Both the position numbers and the translations under genes were made by a program. This document shows positions 43,557 to 51,726 of a stretch of DNA of 64,000 nucleotides, piece after piece. The notes beneath the pieces were generated by a model, which saw only the letters and a list, made by a program, of their open reading frames with translations, was not told where the DNA came from and made no database searches. The DNA lies in the NCBI GenBank assembly GCA_016195085.1, contig JACQAG010000008.1, forward strand, positions 25,137 to 89,136, in the 5' to 3' direction. The DNA is from Pseudomonadota bacterium (lineage in GTDB: Bacteria > Pseudomonadota > Alphaproteobacteria > SHVZ01). Numbering within the stretch: position 1 is the first letter of the stretch; each line of letters opens with the position of its first letter.

Positions 43557-43593
43557 TTGCGGCCCACACTACGCCCGAAGGATGGGCCCGCAA
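43557..43593 (-). terminator. Intercistronic hairpin between permease and binding-protein genes
   Basis: TTGCGG-CCCA (43557-43566) pairs with TGGG-CCCGCAA (43583-43593) with one bulged base. It lies between co-directional genes, so it is more likely an RNA stability or attenuation element than an end of transcription. Confidence 0.4.
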
Positions 43594-43654
43594 CCGAGCA
43601 AGGCCGATCTCTGGGTAAGGTTGGGCAGCGGCGACGGGGGTGCGTGCCTACGGT

Positions 43655-44491
43655 TCAGCCTTTGACCGAACCCATGGTGAGGCCCCGCACCAGATATCGT
43701 TGCATGACCATGGCGAACACCACGACCGGCGAGGAGATCATCAGCGCCGCGGCGCCGATCGCCCCCCATTGCACGCCATATTCGTTGCGGAAGCCGACGA
43801 TCGACAACGGCGCCGTCGCCGCGTGGGTGTTGGTCAGCGCCAAGGCGAACAGGAACTCGTTCCAGCAGGCGATGAACACGAACACGCCGGTCGCAACCAG
43901 GCCCGGCGCGACCAGCGGCAGGATCAGACGCCGGAACACCTGGAACTCGCTGCAGCCGTCGATGATCGCCGCCTCGCGCACTTCATGGGGCACATCGCGG
44001 AAGAAGCCGCGCAAGAGCCAGATCGCAAACGGCAGATTGAAGGCCGTGTAGATGACGATGAGAGCGCCGTAGGTGTCGAGGGCGCCCAGGCGCGAGGCGA
44101 TCAGGTAGACCGGAACCAGCAGCGCCACCCCCGGGACCATGCGCGCGACCAAGATTGCCATCAGGAACAAGCGGCCGCGCATCCTAAGCTGCGCCAGCGC
44201 ATAGGCGGCAGGCGCGGCCACCGCCAGGATCAGCAGGGTCGCCGTCACCGCCACCACGATGCTGTTCATCAGATAGGACTGGAAGCCGACTTCGCGGAAG
44301 ATGCTGCGGAACCCGTCGAGCGTCGGGGTGAACAGGAAGCGCGGCGGCATGGTCAAGGTGTCGATCGGGCGGCGGAAGCCGGTCAGCACCATCCACAGAT
44401 AAGGAAAGAGATAGATGAAGGCGATCACCATCCAGGCGCTGGTGAGGGCGACCCGGATCGCCTCGCGGCGTGCGGCGGCCGGCCGCATCAT
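43655..44491 (-). CDS. Carbohydrate-type ABC transporter permease (MalG family)
   Basis: 278 residues, six membrane segments. The EAA loop that meets the ATPase is REAAIIDGCSEFQVFRRLILPLVAPG, near residue 185, and the MalG N-terminal RFLFTPTLDGFRSIF segment is present. It overlaps the MalF-like gene by 4 bases. It transports ligand from the binding protein encoded next. No ATPase gene is in the operon. Confidence 0.93.
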   Translation of the reverse strand: MMRPAAARREAIRVALTSAWMVIAFIYLFPYLWMVLTGFRRPIDTLTMPPRFLFTPTLDGFRSIFREVGFQSYLMNSIVVAVTATLLILAVAAPAAYALAQLRMRGRLFLMAILVARMVPGVALLVPVYLIASRLGALDTYGALIVIYTAFNLPFAIWLLRGFFRDVPHEVREAAIIDGCSEFQVFRRLILPLVAPGLVATGVFVFIACWNEFLFALALTNTHAATAPLSIVGFRNEYGVQWGAIGAAALMISSPVVVFAMVMQRYLVRGLTMGSVKG

Positions 44492-45423
44492 CGCTCCGCC
44501 ATCGCCGATTTGAACAGGCGCTGCAGCAAGGGCGCGCTCACCGTCATCACGATCGCCACGAAGATCCAGGCGATGGCGGCGGTTCGTCCGATGTCGAAGG
44601 CCGAGAAGCCGGTTTTGTAGGTGAAGATGGTGATCGTCGTAGTCCGGTCGCCGGGTCCGCCGGAGGTGAGCAGCCAGATCTTGTCGAAGTCGCCCATCGC
44701 CGCGATGCAGCGGAACGAGGCCGCGATCATCATGTAAGGCAACAGATGCGGCAGCAGAATGTAGCGAAACAGCTGCACCGGCGAAGCGCCGTCGACCTTG
44801 GCGGCACCCAGCAGATTCTCATCGATCGACTGCAGGCCGGCGAGGATCACCAGCATGAAGAACGGTGTGGTCTGCCACACATCCATGACGATCATCGACG
44901 GCAACGCCATGTTCAAATCGAGCCACGGCACCGAGGGCAGCCCGATCGCCACGAGCACCCAGTTGAACACCCCGCTCTCCTGCTCGTAGAGCAGCTTCCA
45001 GAAGATGCCGATGACCGCCGGCGTGACCACCATCGGGATCATCATGACCGAGCGAAAAAATGAACGCCAAAAGAAGTCCAGGTTCAGCAGCAAGGCGAAA
45101 GCCGTCCCCAGGGTCAGCCCGCATGCGATCGATCCCGCGGCGTAGGTGACGGTGACCCGCACCGCCGTCCAGAACTCGCGGTTGGTGAGCACGTCTTGAT
45201 AGTTGGAGAGACCGGCCGGGTCGTCCATGCTGCCGGGATCGACCAGCACCCAGTGGGTGAAGCTGGCGTGGAGCGCATAGAGCATGGGCCCGGCATAGAC
45301 CCCAAGCAGCACCACCACGGCCGGCATGATGAACCAAACCTGAGGCCCGGCGCGCCAACGCAGCCAGGCTTGCCATAGCGAGGCTTTGGCGACCCCGCGC
45401 GTCTGGGCGAGCTCGACTGCCAT
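44488..45423 (-). CDS. Carbohydrate-type ABC transporter permease (MalF family)
   Basis: 311 residues from the ATG at 45423. Six membrane segments; the MalF EAA loop is LLGAAKVDGASPVQLFRYILLPHLLPYM, and FWRSFFRSVMMIPMVVTPAVIGIFWKLLYEQESG is typical of this group. The upstream sequence reads GAGGGCTG before the ATG. The TGATG at the start joins it to a small upstream frame of unknown status. Forms the channel with the MalG-like protein. Confidence 0.92.
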   Translation of the reverse strand: MAVELAQTRGVAKASLWQAWLRWRAGPQVWFIMPAVVVLLGVYAGPMLYALHASFTHWVLVDPGSMDDPAGLSNYQDVLTNREFWTAVRVTVTYAAGSIACGLTLGTAFALLLNLDFFWRSFFRSVMMIPMVVTPAVIGIFWKLLYEQESGVFNWVLVAIGLPSVPWLDLNMALPSMIVMDVWQTTPFFMLVILAGLQSIDENLLGAAKVDGASPVQLFRYILLPHLLPYMMIAASFRCIAAMGDFDKIWLLTSGGPGDRTTTITIFTYKTGFSAFDIGRTAAIAWIFVAIVMTVSAPLLQRLFKSAMAER

Positions 45424-45623
45424 CAGCCCTCGGGCGACCCCAGCCGCTCCGTCAATGCCATGAGCATCTCCTGCAGCCGGGCCGTGGACGCCACCCGCCC
45501 GCAAGTCGAGCAGGCGCCCGGTCCGTCGACAACGCCCGCCCTGCAAGCATAGGGGTAAAGTGGAGTAAGACGCCGACTAAGTGCCGATGCGGAGCGGTGC
45601 GGCGAGATCCCTGAGCGCGGCGA
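45423..45623 (-). other. Short open frame with a zinc-ribbon-like motif, no start codon
   Basis: A 66-codon frame without ATG/GTG/TTG near its beginning ends TGATG on the MalF-like start. It encodes LYPYACRAGVVDGPGACSTC followed by G, a spacing like the YxC...DxPGxCPxCG heavy-metal-binding domain. Near its end is a possible 12-14 codon mini-ORF with its own GGAG site. It may be a gene remnant, or the mini-ORF may couple translation to the permease. Confidence 0.25.
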
Positions 45624-46392
45624 TCAGGCTGAGAGCGGTGATCTTGCCGGTGCCCGGGTTATCCTCGCTCGGCACGTTCTCGATCGCCATCGAGAAGCGC
45701 GCGCTGTCGGCCTCGACCTCGATGCGATGGGTGTTGCGGGTGAGCGCCGGGTCGGCCCAGACCTCGAGCTGGGTTCGATCCGGACCGATACCGGCCAAGG
45801 CCAAGGCGGCCGCCACGTTGACGTTGGCTGGAAAGGCGCGCGCCCCCTCCCGCGCAGTGCCGGCGAAGACGCGAAGCGGCTGGGTCAACTGGCTCACGTC
45901 GATCCCCTGTTGCTTGAGATAGGGAGCGCCTGCCAGCGAGCGCGGCGGCTTGGCCGTGACCATGCGCACGCTCGAGATCGTGCCGATCGCAGCGGCGCGC
46001 ACGGCATCCAAGCCGAGGAGCGCACCCGTCGCCAGGATGAGGCGGCCCCCGGACTTGGCCGCGCGATCGACCATCTCCGGGTGATCCAGCAGGGCGGCGG
46101 CGCTGACCGTGAGCACGATCCGCCCCAGATCCAGCGCCGGGCCGACGGCTTCGACAAAGGCCGCGGCCGGCACACATTCGATGATGACATCGGCGAGCTC
46201 AGGCAAGGCTGCAAGCGGCTCGATCCGGGGCGGCCGGCGAAGCGTTGCGGCGTTGCGGGCGGCCTTTGCCACATCCCGGGCGGCCACCGCGACCAGCTCG
46301 AAGCCGGGAATGCCGGCATCGAGGCGGCGCGCCACCTCGCGCCCGATCGCCCCGAATCCGGCGATGGCAACTTTGCGGAACGACGCTTTCAT
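45577..46392 (-). CDS. nadX: Aspartate dehydrogenase (NadX family)
   Basis: 271 residues. Rossmann motif VAIAGFGAIGREVARRL, then LATGALLGLDAVRAA, FPANVNVAAALALAGIGPDRT and the C-terminal NPGTGKITALSLIAAL, all characteristic of L-aspartate dehydrogenase. It converts aspartate to iminoaspartate (NAD synthesis) or runs as a catabolic dehydrogenase. NadA and NadC are not adjacent, and the gene is upstream of a transporter and peptidase, so a catabolic role is plausible. Its ATG overlaps the stop of the truncated acetyltransferase. Confidence 0.9.
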   Translation of the reverse strand: MKASFRKVAIAGFGAIGREVARRLDAGIPGFELVAVAARDVAKAARNAATLRRPPRIEPLAALPELADVIIECVPAAAFVEAVGPALDLGRIVLTVSAAALLDHPEMVDRAAKSGGRLILATGALLGLDAVRAAAIGTISSVRMVTAKPPRSLAGAPYLKQQGIDVSQLTQPLRVFAGTAREGARAFPANVNVAAALALAGIGPDRTQLEVWADPALTRNTHRIEVEADSARFSMAIENVPSEDNPGTGKITALSLIAALRDLAAPLRIGT

Positions 46393-46574
46393 CGGTCTTC
46401 CGGGTGGTCCATTGCGTAGACCCTTACCTGCATGCCCTTGAACTCGATCATACGCTCGAAACGCTCGCCGATCTTCTCGGCGACTCGAATTGAGGCGACA
46501 TTGGCGGGGTGGATAAGGCTGATCAACCGCTTCACGCCCAAACGCCGAAAGGCATCGTCGCGGGCGGCGGTAGC
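46389..46574 (-). pseudogene. 5'-truncated GNAT acetyltransferase (RimJ/RimL-like)
   Basis: A 61-codon frame just after the stop of the 46575-47867 gene, ending in an ATGA overlap with nadX. It encodes the C-terminal third of a GNAT enzyme: AFRRLGVKRLISLIHPANVA then SIRVAEKIGERFERMIEFKG and VRVYAMD. The acetyl-CoA loop and the first strands are missing and no start codon precedes. A deletion seems to have joined this tail to the unrelated upstream gene. Confidence 0.65.
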
Positions 46575-47867
46575 TTAGCGCTGAAGCTCGGCCAGCGCGA
46601 TCCGATAGTAGAAGCCGCCTTCGCCTCCGGCATTGGCGGCGATCTGCCGCTGCAAGCTTGCTTGGAGCGCGGCCTTGATATCCTCGGAGGCCGGTAGCTC
46701 GCGATCGGTCCAGAAGCGGCGGCTCTGGTCGAAGAACCCGACCCGCGCCAGGAAGGACGTGCCGAAATAATACGAGGCTTCCAGCGAGTCGTCATAGCCG
46801 GTCATGCGGAAGGAGCCTTCCGGCTGCCAGGATTGCCCGAGGCACCAGTCGAGCATCCGGTCGATCTCCCGCCCCATCGCCTGGCGCTGCTCCGGCGAGG
46901 CATGGGGCCAGCCGAGCCGGAAGATCTCCACCACATCCATGTTGTGATGGTTCATATACCCATCGCGGTTGAGCCAGCCCCTGGGATAGCGTTGATCCTT
47001 GATCTGCAGCGTGGTGTCGATGAGCTGCGGCCAGTCCGGCACCTGCCCCTTCAAATAGCTGACGATATGGAAGGTGATGCTGAGATCGGTGGTCTGCGTG
47101 AGCCGGCCGCCGCTTCGATAGGTGGCGCTCCAGTAGCCGGTCGCGGGATTCCGGAGCTCGTCGAGGAGAAGGCCGGTCAGCGCCGTCTTCAGGCGCTCGT
47201 CCCATTCATAGCCGATCGGCTGGTCGCGAAGGATGAGCCGGGTCAGCGCCGAGAGCGTCTCGTTGAGCTCGCGCCGGCGCTCGATGCCGTCCCTCGCAAG
47301 GTCGGAGGTGACGAGCTCCACGATGTGCTGGCGCAGGCGCCGCGGGCTGTTGACGCGGTCGAGGATGCGGACGGGAACCGGAGGACTGAGGCCCGCCCGC
47401 GACAGCTCGGCAATGTGATCGTAGGTCGCATCGAGCTTGAGGAACCATTCGGTGTAGCAATTGCCCCAGGCGCCGTCCTGATCCTGCATATCGGGAAAAT
47501 CCCGAGCGTGCGCCAATTCGATGTCGAGATCGACCAGCCGCTCGGCGATGCGCAGCCAATGGGCGCTCGAGCTTGCCAGCCATTCGATCTCGCGCAGGAT
47601 CTGGTGGGCGCAGAATGCGCCCACTCCGTCGCGCTCGCGCTTGGCCAGTTTCGCTACCCTCAGCCGGATCCGGTCGTCATGCTCGGCGCGATGCTGGTCG
47701 TAGCCGGGATCGAAGCGCCGAAACTCCACCGCTCGATTGAGGGGGTCGATCGGCTCGGCCGCGAAGACCGGGCATGCGAGCACGCCCGCGAACATCCACA
47801 GCGCGAGCCGGAGCCGGCGGCGGAGTCCGATCGAAGCGGGGACCGACGATTGCCAGGACTGAAGCAC
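46575..47867 (-). CDS. Exported protein of unknown function
   Basis: 430 residues. A signal peptide (LRLALWMFAGVLACPVFA) ends near residue 36. The mature chain is rich in helices with repeated aromatic and Asp/Arg positions, for example DGAWGNCYTEWFLKLDATYDHIAELS, RNPATGYWSATYRSGGRLTQTTDLSITFHIVSYL and RGWLNRDGYMNHHNMDVVEIFRLGW; this recalls an alpha/alpha-toroid fold as in some polysaccharide lyases and cyclases, but I cannot assign a family. There are no partner genes of known pathway. The gene ends exactly where the GNAT remnant begins. Confidence 0.75.
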   Translation of the reverse strand: MLQSWQSSVPASIGLRRRLRLALWMFAGVLACPVFAAEPIDPLNRAVEFRRFDPGYDQHRAEHDDRIRLRVAKLAKRERDGVGAFCAHQILREIEWLASSSAHWLRIAERLVDLDIELAHARDFPDMQDQDGAWGNCYTEWFLKLDATYDHIAELSRAGLSPPVPVRILDRVNSPRRLRQHIVELVTSDLARDGIERRRELNETLSALTRLILRDQPIGYEWDERLKTALTGLLLDELRNPATGYWSATYRSGGRLTQTTDLSITFHIVSYLKGQVPDWPQLIDTTLQIKDQRYPRGWLNRDGYMNHHNMDVVEIFRLGWPHASPEQRQAMGREIDRMLDWCLGQSWQPEGSFRMTGYDDSLEASYYFGTSFLARVGFFDQSRRFWTDRELPASEDIKAALQASLQRQIAANAGGEGGFYYRIALAELQR

Positions 47868-47925
47868 GGAGCAAGCTCCGATGCGAAGGGGCGGGAAGAG
47901 CCTAGCACAGATCCCTCGCCCGCTC

Positions 47926-49527
47926 TCAGTGCGCAGACGCCGGTTTTTCCGGCGCCGGCGGCCGCCGCATGAAGAAGACGAAGGGAATGAGCAGCGCGAA
48001 GATCGCCGCCAGGACCAGGAAGTTGTCGAGGTAGGAGAGCAAGGTCGCCTGCTGCTCGACCCGCATGGCGATGACCGCCTGCGCCTTCATCATGGCCTCG
48101 GCGGCGGTGCCGCCGTCGCCCAGCATGCGGGCCTGCAGCGCCTCGGCCATGTCGGCATAGTTCCGGCTGTAGGCGCCGACATGCTCGACGAGGACGTTCT
48201 GGTGATACTGGGAGCGCCGGGCGAGCAAGGTCGTCAGCACGGCGATGCCGACGCTGCCGCCGAGATTGCGCGACAGGTTCACCAAGGCGGAGGCATTGTT
48301 GTAGCGCTCGACCGGCACACCGGCATAAGCGACGGTCGAGATCGGGATGAACAGGAAGGCCAATCCCGCCGCTTGCACCATTCGGGCGATGGCGATGGTC
48401 CAGAAATCCACATCGAGATTGTACCGGCTCATGCTGGCGAGCGCTGCCGCGCTGATGGCCAAGCCGATGACGATGAGAGTGCGGGAATCGACCTTCGAAA
48501 CGAGACGGCCGATGATCGGCATCAGCAGCATGATGGCGAAGCCGCCGGGCGAGATCACCATGCCCGCGTCGGTCGCGGTATATCCCAGCATCGACTGCAC
48601 ATAGAGCGGGATCATCGCCGTGCTGCCGAGCAGGATGAAGCCCAAGAGGAACATCAGCACATTGGACATGGCGAAGTTGGCGTTCTTGAACAGCGCCAGG
48701 TCGATGATCGGATCGGACTGCGCCAACTCCCAGACGATGAGGAAGATGAGCGCCGAAGCAGCGACGATGGCGGAGAACAGCACGAAGTTGGAGCTGAACC
48801 AGTCGTCTTCCTGTCCGCGATCGAGCACCACCTGGAGGAAGCCGAGACCGAGCGCCAGCAGGCCGAAGCCGAGATAGTCGACCTTGAAGCCGTGCTTCAG
48901 CTTCTCGGCGCGGGAAGCGATGAGGTGCGGCGGATCGGAGATCATCGCCTCGATGAGGAAGAACAGGATGATGCTCACCGGCACGTTGACCAGGAACACC
49001 CAGCGCCAGGAGAAGTTGTCGGTGATCCAGCCGCCCAAGGTCGGGCCGATCGCCGGCGCGAAGACCACGGCGATGCCGTAGAAGGCGAAGGCCATGCCGC
49101 GCTGATGCGGGGGAAAGTTGTCGGCGAGGATCGCCTGGCTGCTCGGCTGCAGGCCGCCGCCGGTCAGGCCCTGGAGGGCGCGAAAGGCGATCAGCATGGC
49201 AAGGCTCGGCGCCAGGCCGCACAAGAGCGAGCTCGCGCCGAACCCGGCGATGCACGCCATGTAGAAGCGCTTGCGGCCCAAGACCGATGACAGCCAGCCG
49301 CTCACCGGCAGCACGATCGCGTTGGTGACGAGATAGGAGGTGAGAATCCAGGTCGATTCATCCTGGCTCGCCGACATGCTGCCGGCGATGTGCTTCAAGG
49401 CGACATTGGCGATCGAGATGTCGAGCACTTCCATGAAGGCGGCCAATGCCACCACCGGGGCGATGATCCAAGGGGTCGGGGCCTTGATCGCTGGCGCGGC
49501 TTGTGGCGTGGAGTCCGTGACCGCCAT
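47926..49527 (-). CDS. emrB: DHA2-family drug efflux MFS permease (EmrB-like)
   Basis: 533 residues, about 14 membrane segments. MFS motifs: LSSVLGRKRFYMACIAGFGASSLLCGL (motif A) near residue 80, GGGLQPSSQAILADNFPPHQRGMAFAFYGIAVVFAPAIGPTLGG (motif C) and WRWVFLVNVPVSIIL. It exports drugs or hydrophobic compounds together with the HlyD-type protein encoded upstream, spanning both membranes with a TolC partner elsewhere. The start is 3 bases after the upstream stop. Regulation is likely through the palindrome at 50890. Confidence 0.93.
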   Translation of the reverse strand: MAVTDSTPQAAPAIKAPTPWIIAPVVALAAFMEVLDISIANVALKHIAGSMSASQDESTWILTSYLVTNAIVLPVSGWLSSVLGRKRFYMACIAGFGASSLLCGLAPSLAMLIAFRALQGLTGGGLQPSSQAILADNFPPHQRGMAFAFYGIAVVFAPAIGPTLGGWITDNFSWRWVFLVNVPVSIILFFLIEAMISDPPHLIASRAEKLKHGFKVDYLGFGLLALGLGFLQVVLDRGQEDDWFSSNFVLFSAIVAASALIFLIVWELAQSDPIIDLALFKNANFAMSNVLMFLLGFILLGSTAMIPLYVQSMLGYTATDAGMVISPGGFAIMLLMPIIGRLVSKVDSRTLIVIGLAISAAALASMSRYNLDVDFWTIAIARMVQAAGLAFLFIPISTVAYAGVPVERYNNASALVNLSRNLGGSVGIAVLTTLLARRSQYHQNVLVEHVGAYSRNYADMAEALQARMLGDGGTAAEAMMKAQAVIAMRVEQQATLLSYLDNFLVLAAIFALLIPFVFFMRRPPAPEKPASAH

Positions 49528-49530
49528 GGC

Positions 49531-50784
49531 TCACCGCTGGGCGGGTTTGGCGCCGACATCGACGGTCGGCACCACCGACATGCCGAGGCCGGCGACGAAG
49601 CCCGGGGGCAGCTCTTCGTCGAACAGGATCTTGACCGGCACGCGCTGGACGACCTTGACGAAGTTGCCGGTCGCATTCTCCGGCGGCAGCAGGCTGAAAT
49701 GCGCGCCGGTGCCGCGCTGGATACTGTCGACATGACCCTTCAGCGCCCGCTCGGGATAGGCATCGATGGCGATATCGACGGGTTGGCCGGCGCGCATGCG
49801 GGCGAGCTGCGTTTCCTTGAAGTTGGCGGTGACCCAGACCCGATTGAGCACCAGGGCCGCCAAGCCCTGATCTTTCTGCACGACATCGCCCTCACGCACG
49901 CTGCGCTTGGTGAGCGTGCCGTCGCTGGGCGCGTAGATGCGGGTATAGGAAAGGTTGAGCTCGGCCTGGTCGAGTGCCGCCCGCGCCACCTCCAACTGAG
50001 CCGCGGCGGCATGCAGCTCCGCCTGCCTGACCGCCACCTGCTGCGGGCCGATGCGCGCGGCGTCCAGGTTGGCCTCGGCCTGGATCCGCTGCGCCTCGGC
50101 GACTTTGACCTGCTGCTGGGCGGCGCGCAGCTGCGCGTCCGCGGTGCGGGTCTGCGCCACCGCCTGCTCGTAGCGCTGGCGGGAGGCAAAATCGTCGCGC
50201 AGCAGGCGCTGATAGCGATCGACATCTTCCTTGGCGCGGACCGCTTCGGCTTCGGCGGCGGCGACCTGCGCTTGCGCCTGGCCGATCGTGGCTTGTGCCA
50301 GCGCAACCCCACCCTCGGCCTGGCGGAGGGTGGCGGATGTGGTAACCCGGGTCAGCGCGAGATTGGTTTCGGCGATGTGCAGCTGCGCCTCGCCGACGGC
50401 CACGCTCGCCTTGGCGCTCTCGACCGCGATCTCGTAGTCGTGCGGATCGATCTCCAGGAGAAGGTCGCCCTTCTTGACCGGCTGGTTGTCGCCGACGTTG
50501 AGGATGAGCACCGGGCCGGCAACCCTGGGCGAGAGTCGAACCGCATCGCCGTCGATGGTGGCGTCATCGGTGCTGACGAGGTTCCGGGTCCAAAACCAAT
50601 AGCCGAGGCCGCCCACGGCCAGCACCAGAAGGATCGAGGCGATGACCAGGATGCGGCGCCGGCGTTTGCCGTTGCCGGAGGCGGAGGCCGGAGCGCCGGT
50701 CGTCGGCTGGTCCGCCGGCGGACGCGGGCCGGCGGATGGAGGGCCTCCCTCCGCCTTTGGCTCGGTTGGAGCAAGGTCTGCCAC
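49531..50784 (-). CDS. emrA: HlyD-family membrane fusion protein (EmrA-like)
   Basis: 417 residues from the GTG at 50784; the frame stays open to 50844 (GTG) and the true start is uncertain. One N-terminal membrane segment (ILVIASILLVLAVGGLGYWFW), then lipoyl-like halves (LSPRVAGPVLILNVGDNQPVKKGDLLLEID and IYAPSDGTLTKRSVREGDVVQKDQ) around a long coiled coil of about 130 residues rich in Ala, Gln and Glu. It links the EmrB pump to an outer-membrane channel. First gene of the emrAB operon. Confidence 0.92.
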   Translation of the reverse strand: MADLAPTEPKAEGGPPSAGPRPPADQPTTGAPASASGNGKRRRRILVIASILLVLAVGGLGYWFWTRNLVSTDDATIDGDAVRLSPRVAGPVLILNVGDNQPVKKGDLLLEIDPHDYEIAVESAKASVAVGEAQLHIAETNLALTRVTTSATLRQAEGGVALAQATIGQAQAQVAAAEAEAVRAKEDVDRYQRLLRDDFASRQRYEQAVAQTRTADAQLRAAQQQVKVAEAQRIQAEANLDAARIGPQQVAVRQAELHAAAAQLEVARAALDQAELNLSYTRIYAPSDGTLTKRSVREGDVVQKDQGLAALVLNRVWVTANFKETQLARMRAGQPVDIAIDAYPERALKGHVDSIQRGTGAHFSLLPPENATGNFVKVVQRVPVKILFDEELPPGFVAGLGMSVVPTVDVGAKPAQR

Positions 50785-50889
50785 GTCGGTCACCCGCCTC
50801 GGGATAGGGAGAATGGAAAGCCCGGCGACCGCTTCCGGGGCCACCGACGGCTCCGCTGCTCGAGGCGGGGCGCCCCGCGGCCAGACTTA

Positions 50890-50906
50890 AACTGAACGGT
50901 TCAGTT
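50890..50906. promoter_or_regulatory. Perfect TetR-type palindrome upstream of emrAB
   Basis: AACTGAAC (50890-50897) and GTTCAGTT (50899-50906) are exact arms around one G. It lies about 50-100 bases before the emrA start region in a 322-bp gene-free stretch (50785-51106) that otherwise holds nothing recognisable. This is the form of a TetR-family operator, but no TetR gene is adjacent. Confidence 0.65.
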
Positions 50907-51106
50907 CACCCAAAGATTTCGCCCCGCCGCCGGCGGTTGTCAAGGGGTGGGCTTCCTCGCCCGCCCCGGGGCCGATCTATCCCAACCGACCGGTTTTTCG
51001 CGGAGATGCCGCGCTTCGGCCGCGAGCTTGCCACGATGTCCTCTATACTTTGAAGAGAGCAGAAAGCTGCTGGTTGCCAATTTTCTGGGGTTTGGCGAGG
51101 ACGCTT

Positions 51107-51721
51107 ATGGACCCGATCACCATCATCGCATTGACGCTCGGCGTCGGCTGGGCGAGCGGCATCAATCTCTATGCGGCGATCCTGACCTTGGGGATCATGC
51201 AAGGGACGGGTGCGATCGTGCTCCCGCCCAATCTGGAGATCCTGGCGGAGCCACTGGTCATCTTCGCCGCCGCCTTCATGTATCTGGTTGAGTTCTTCGC
51301 CGACAAGATCCCCGGCGTCGATAGCGGCTGGGACGTGTTGCACACCTTCATCCGCATTCCCGCCGGCGCCGTTCTCGCCTCCCAAGCGATCGGCCCGGTC
51401 GACCCGGCCTGGATGCTAGCCGCCGGGCTCGTCGGCGGCGTGCTCGCCGCCGGCATGCACGCGACCAAGGCCGGAACGAGGCTGGCGATCAACGCCTCGC
51501 CCGAACCCTTCAGCAATTGGGCGGCGTCGCTGGCCGAGGATGTGAGCGTGGTCATGGGTCTCTGGCTCGCGCTCAATCACCCGGTTTTCTTCATGGTGTT
51601 GCTGGCGCTGTTCGTGGCGCTGTTGGTTTGGCTGGCACCCAAGCTCTTCCGGCTGCTCCGTCGGTTGTTCGCCAAGCTCTTCGGCCGTCACAGCGCCGAG
51701 CCGCCGCCGAGCGTCGCCTAG
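51107..51721 (+). CDS. DUF4126 family membrane protein
   Basis: 204 residues from the ATG at 51107, about five membrane segments. Consensus blocks of DUF4126 are visible: WASGINLYAAILTLGIMQGTGAIVLPPNLEILAEPLVI, MYLVEFFADKIPGVDSGWDVLHTFIRIPAGA, AINASPEPFSNWAASLAEDVSVVMGLWLALNHP. The function of the family is unknown. It is divergent from emrA and convergent with an MFS gene. The C-terminus is basic and cytoplasmic-looking. Confidence 0.88.
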   Translation: MDPITIIALTLGVGWASGINLYAAILTLGIMQGTGAIVLPPNLEILAEPLVIFAAAFMYLVEFFADKIPGVDSGWDVLHTFIRIPAGAVLASQAIGPVDPAWMLAAGLVGGVLAAGMHATKAGTRLAINASPEPFSNWAASLAEDVSVVMGLWLALNHPVFFMVLLALFVALLVWLAPKLFRLLRRLFAKLFGRHSAEPPPSVA

Positions 51722-51726
51722 CAGGC

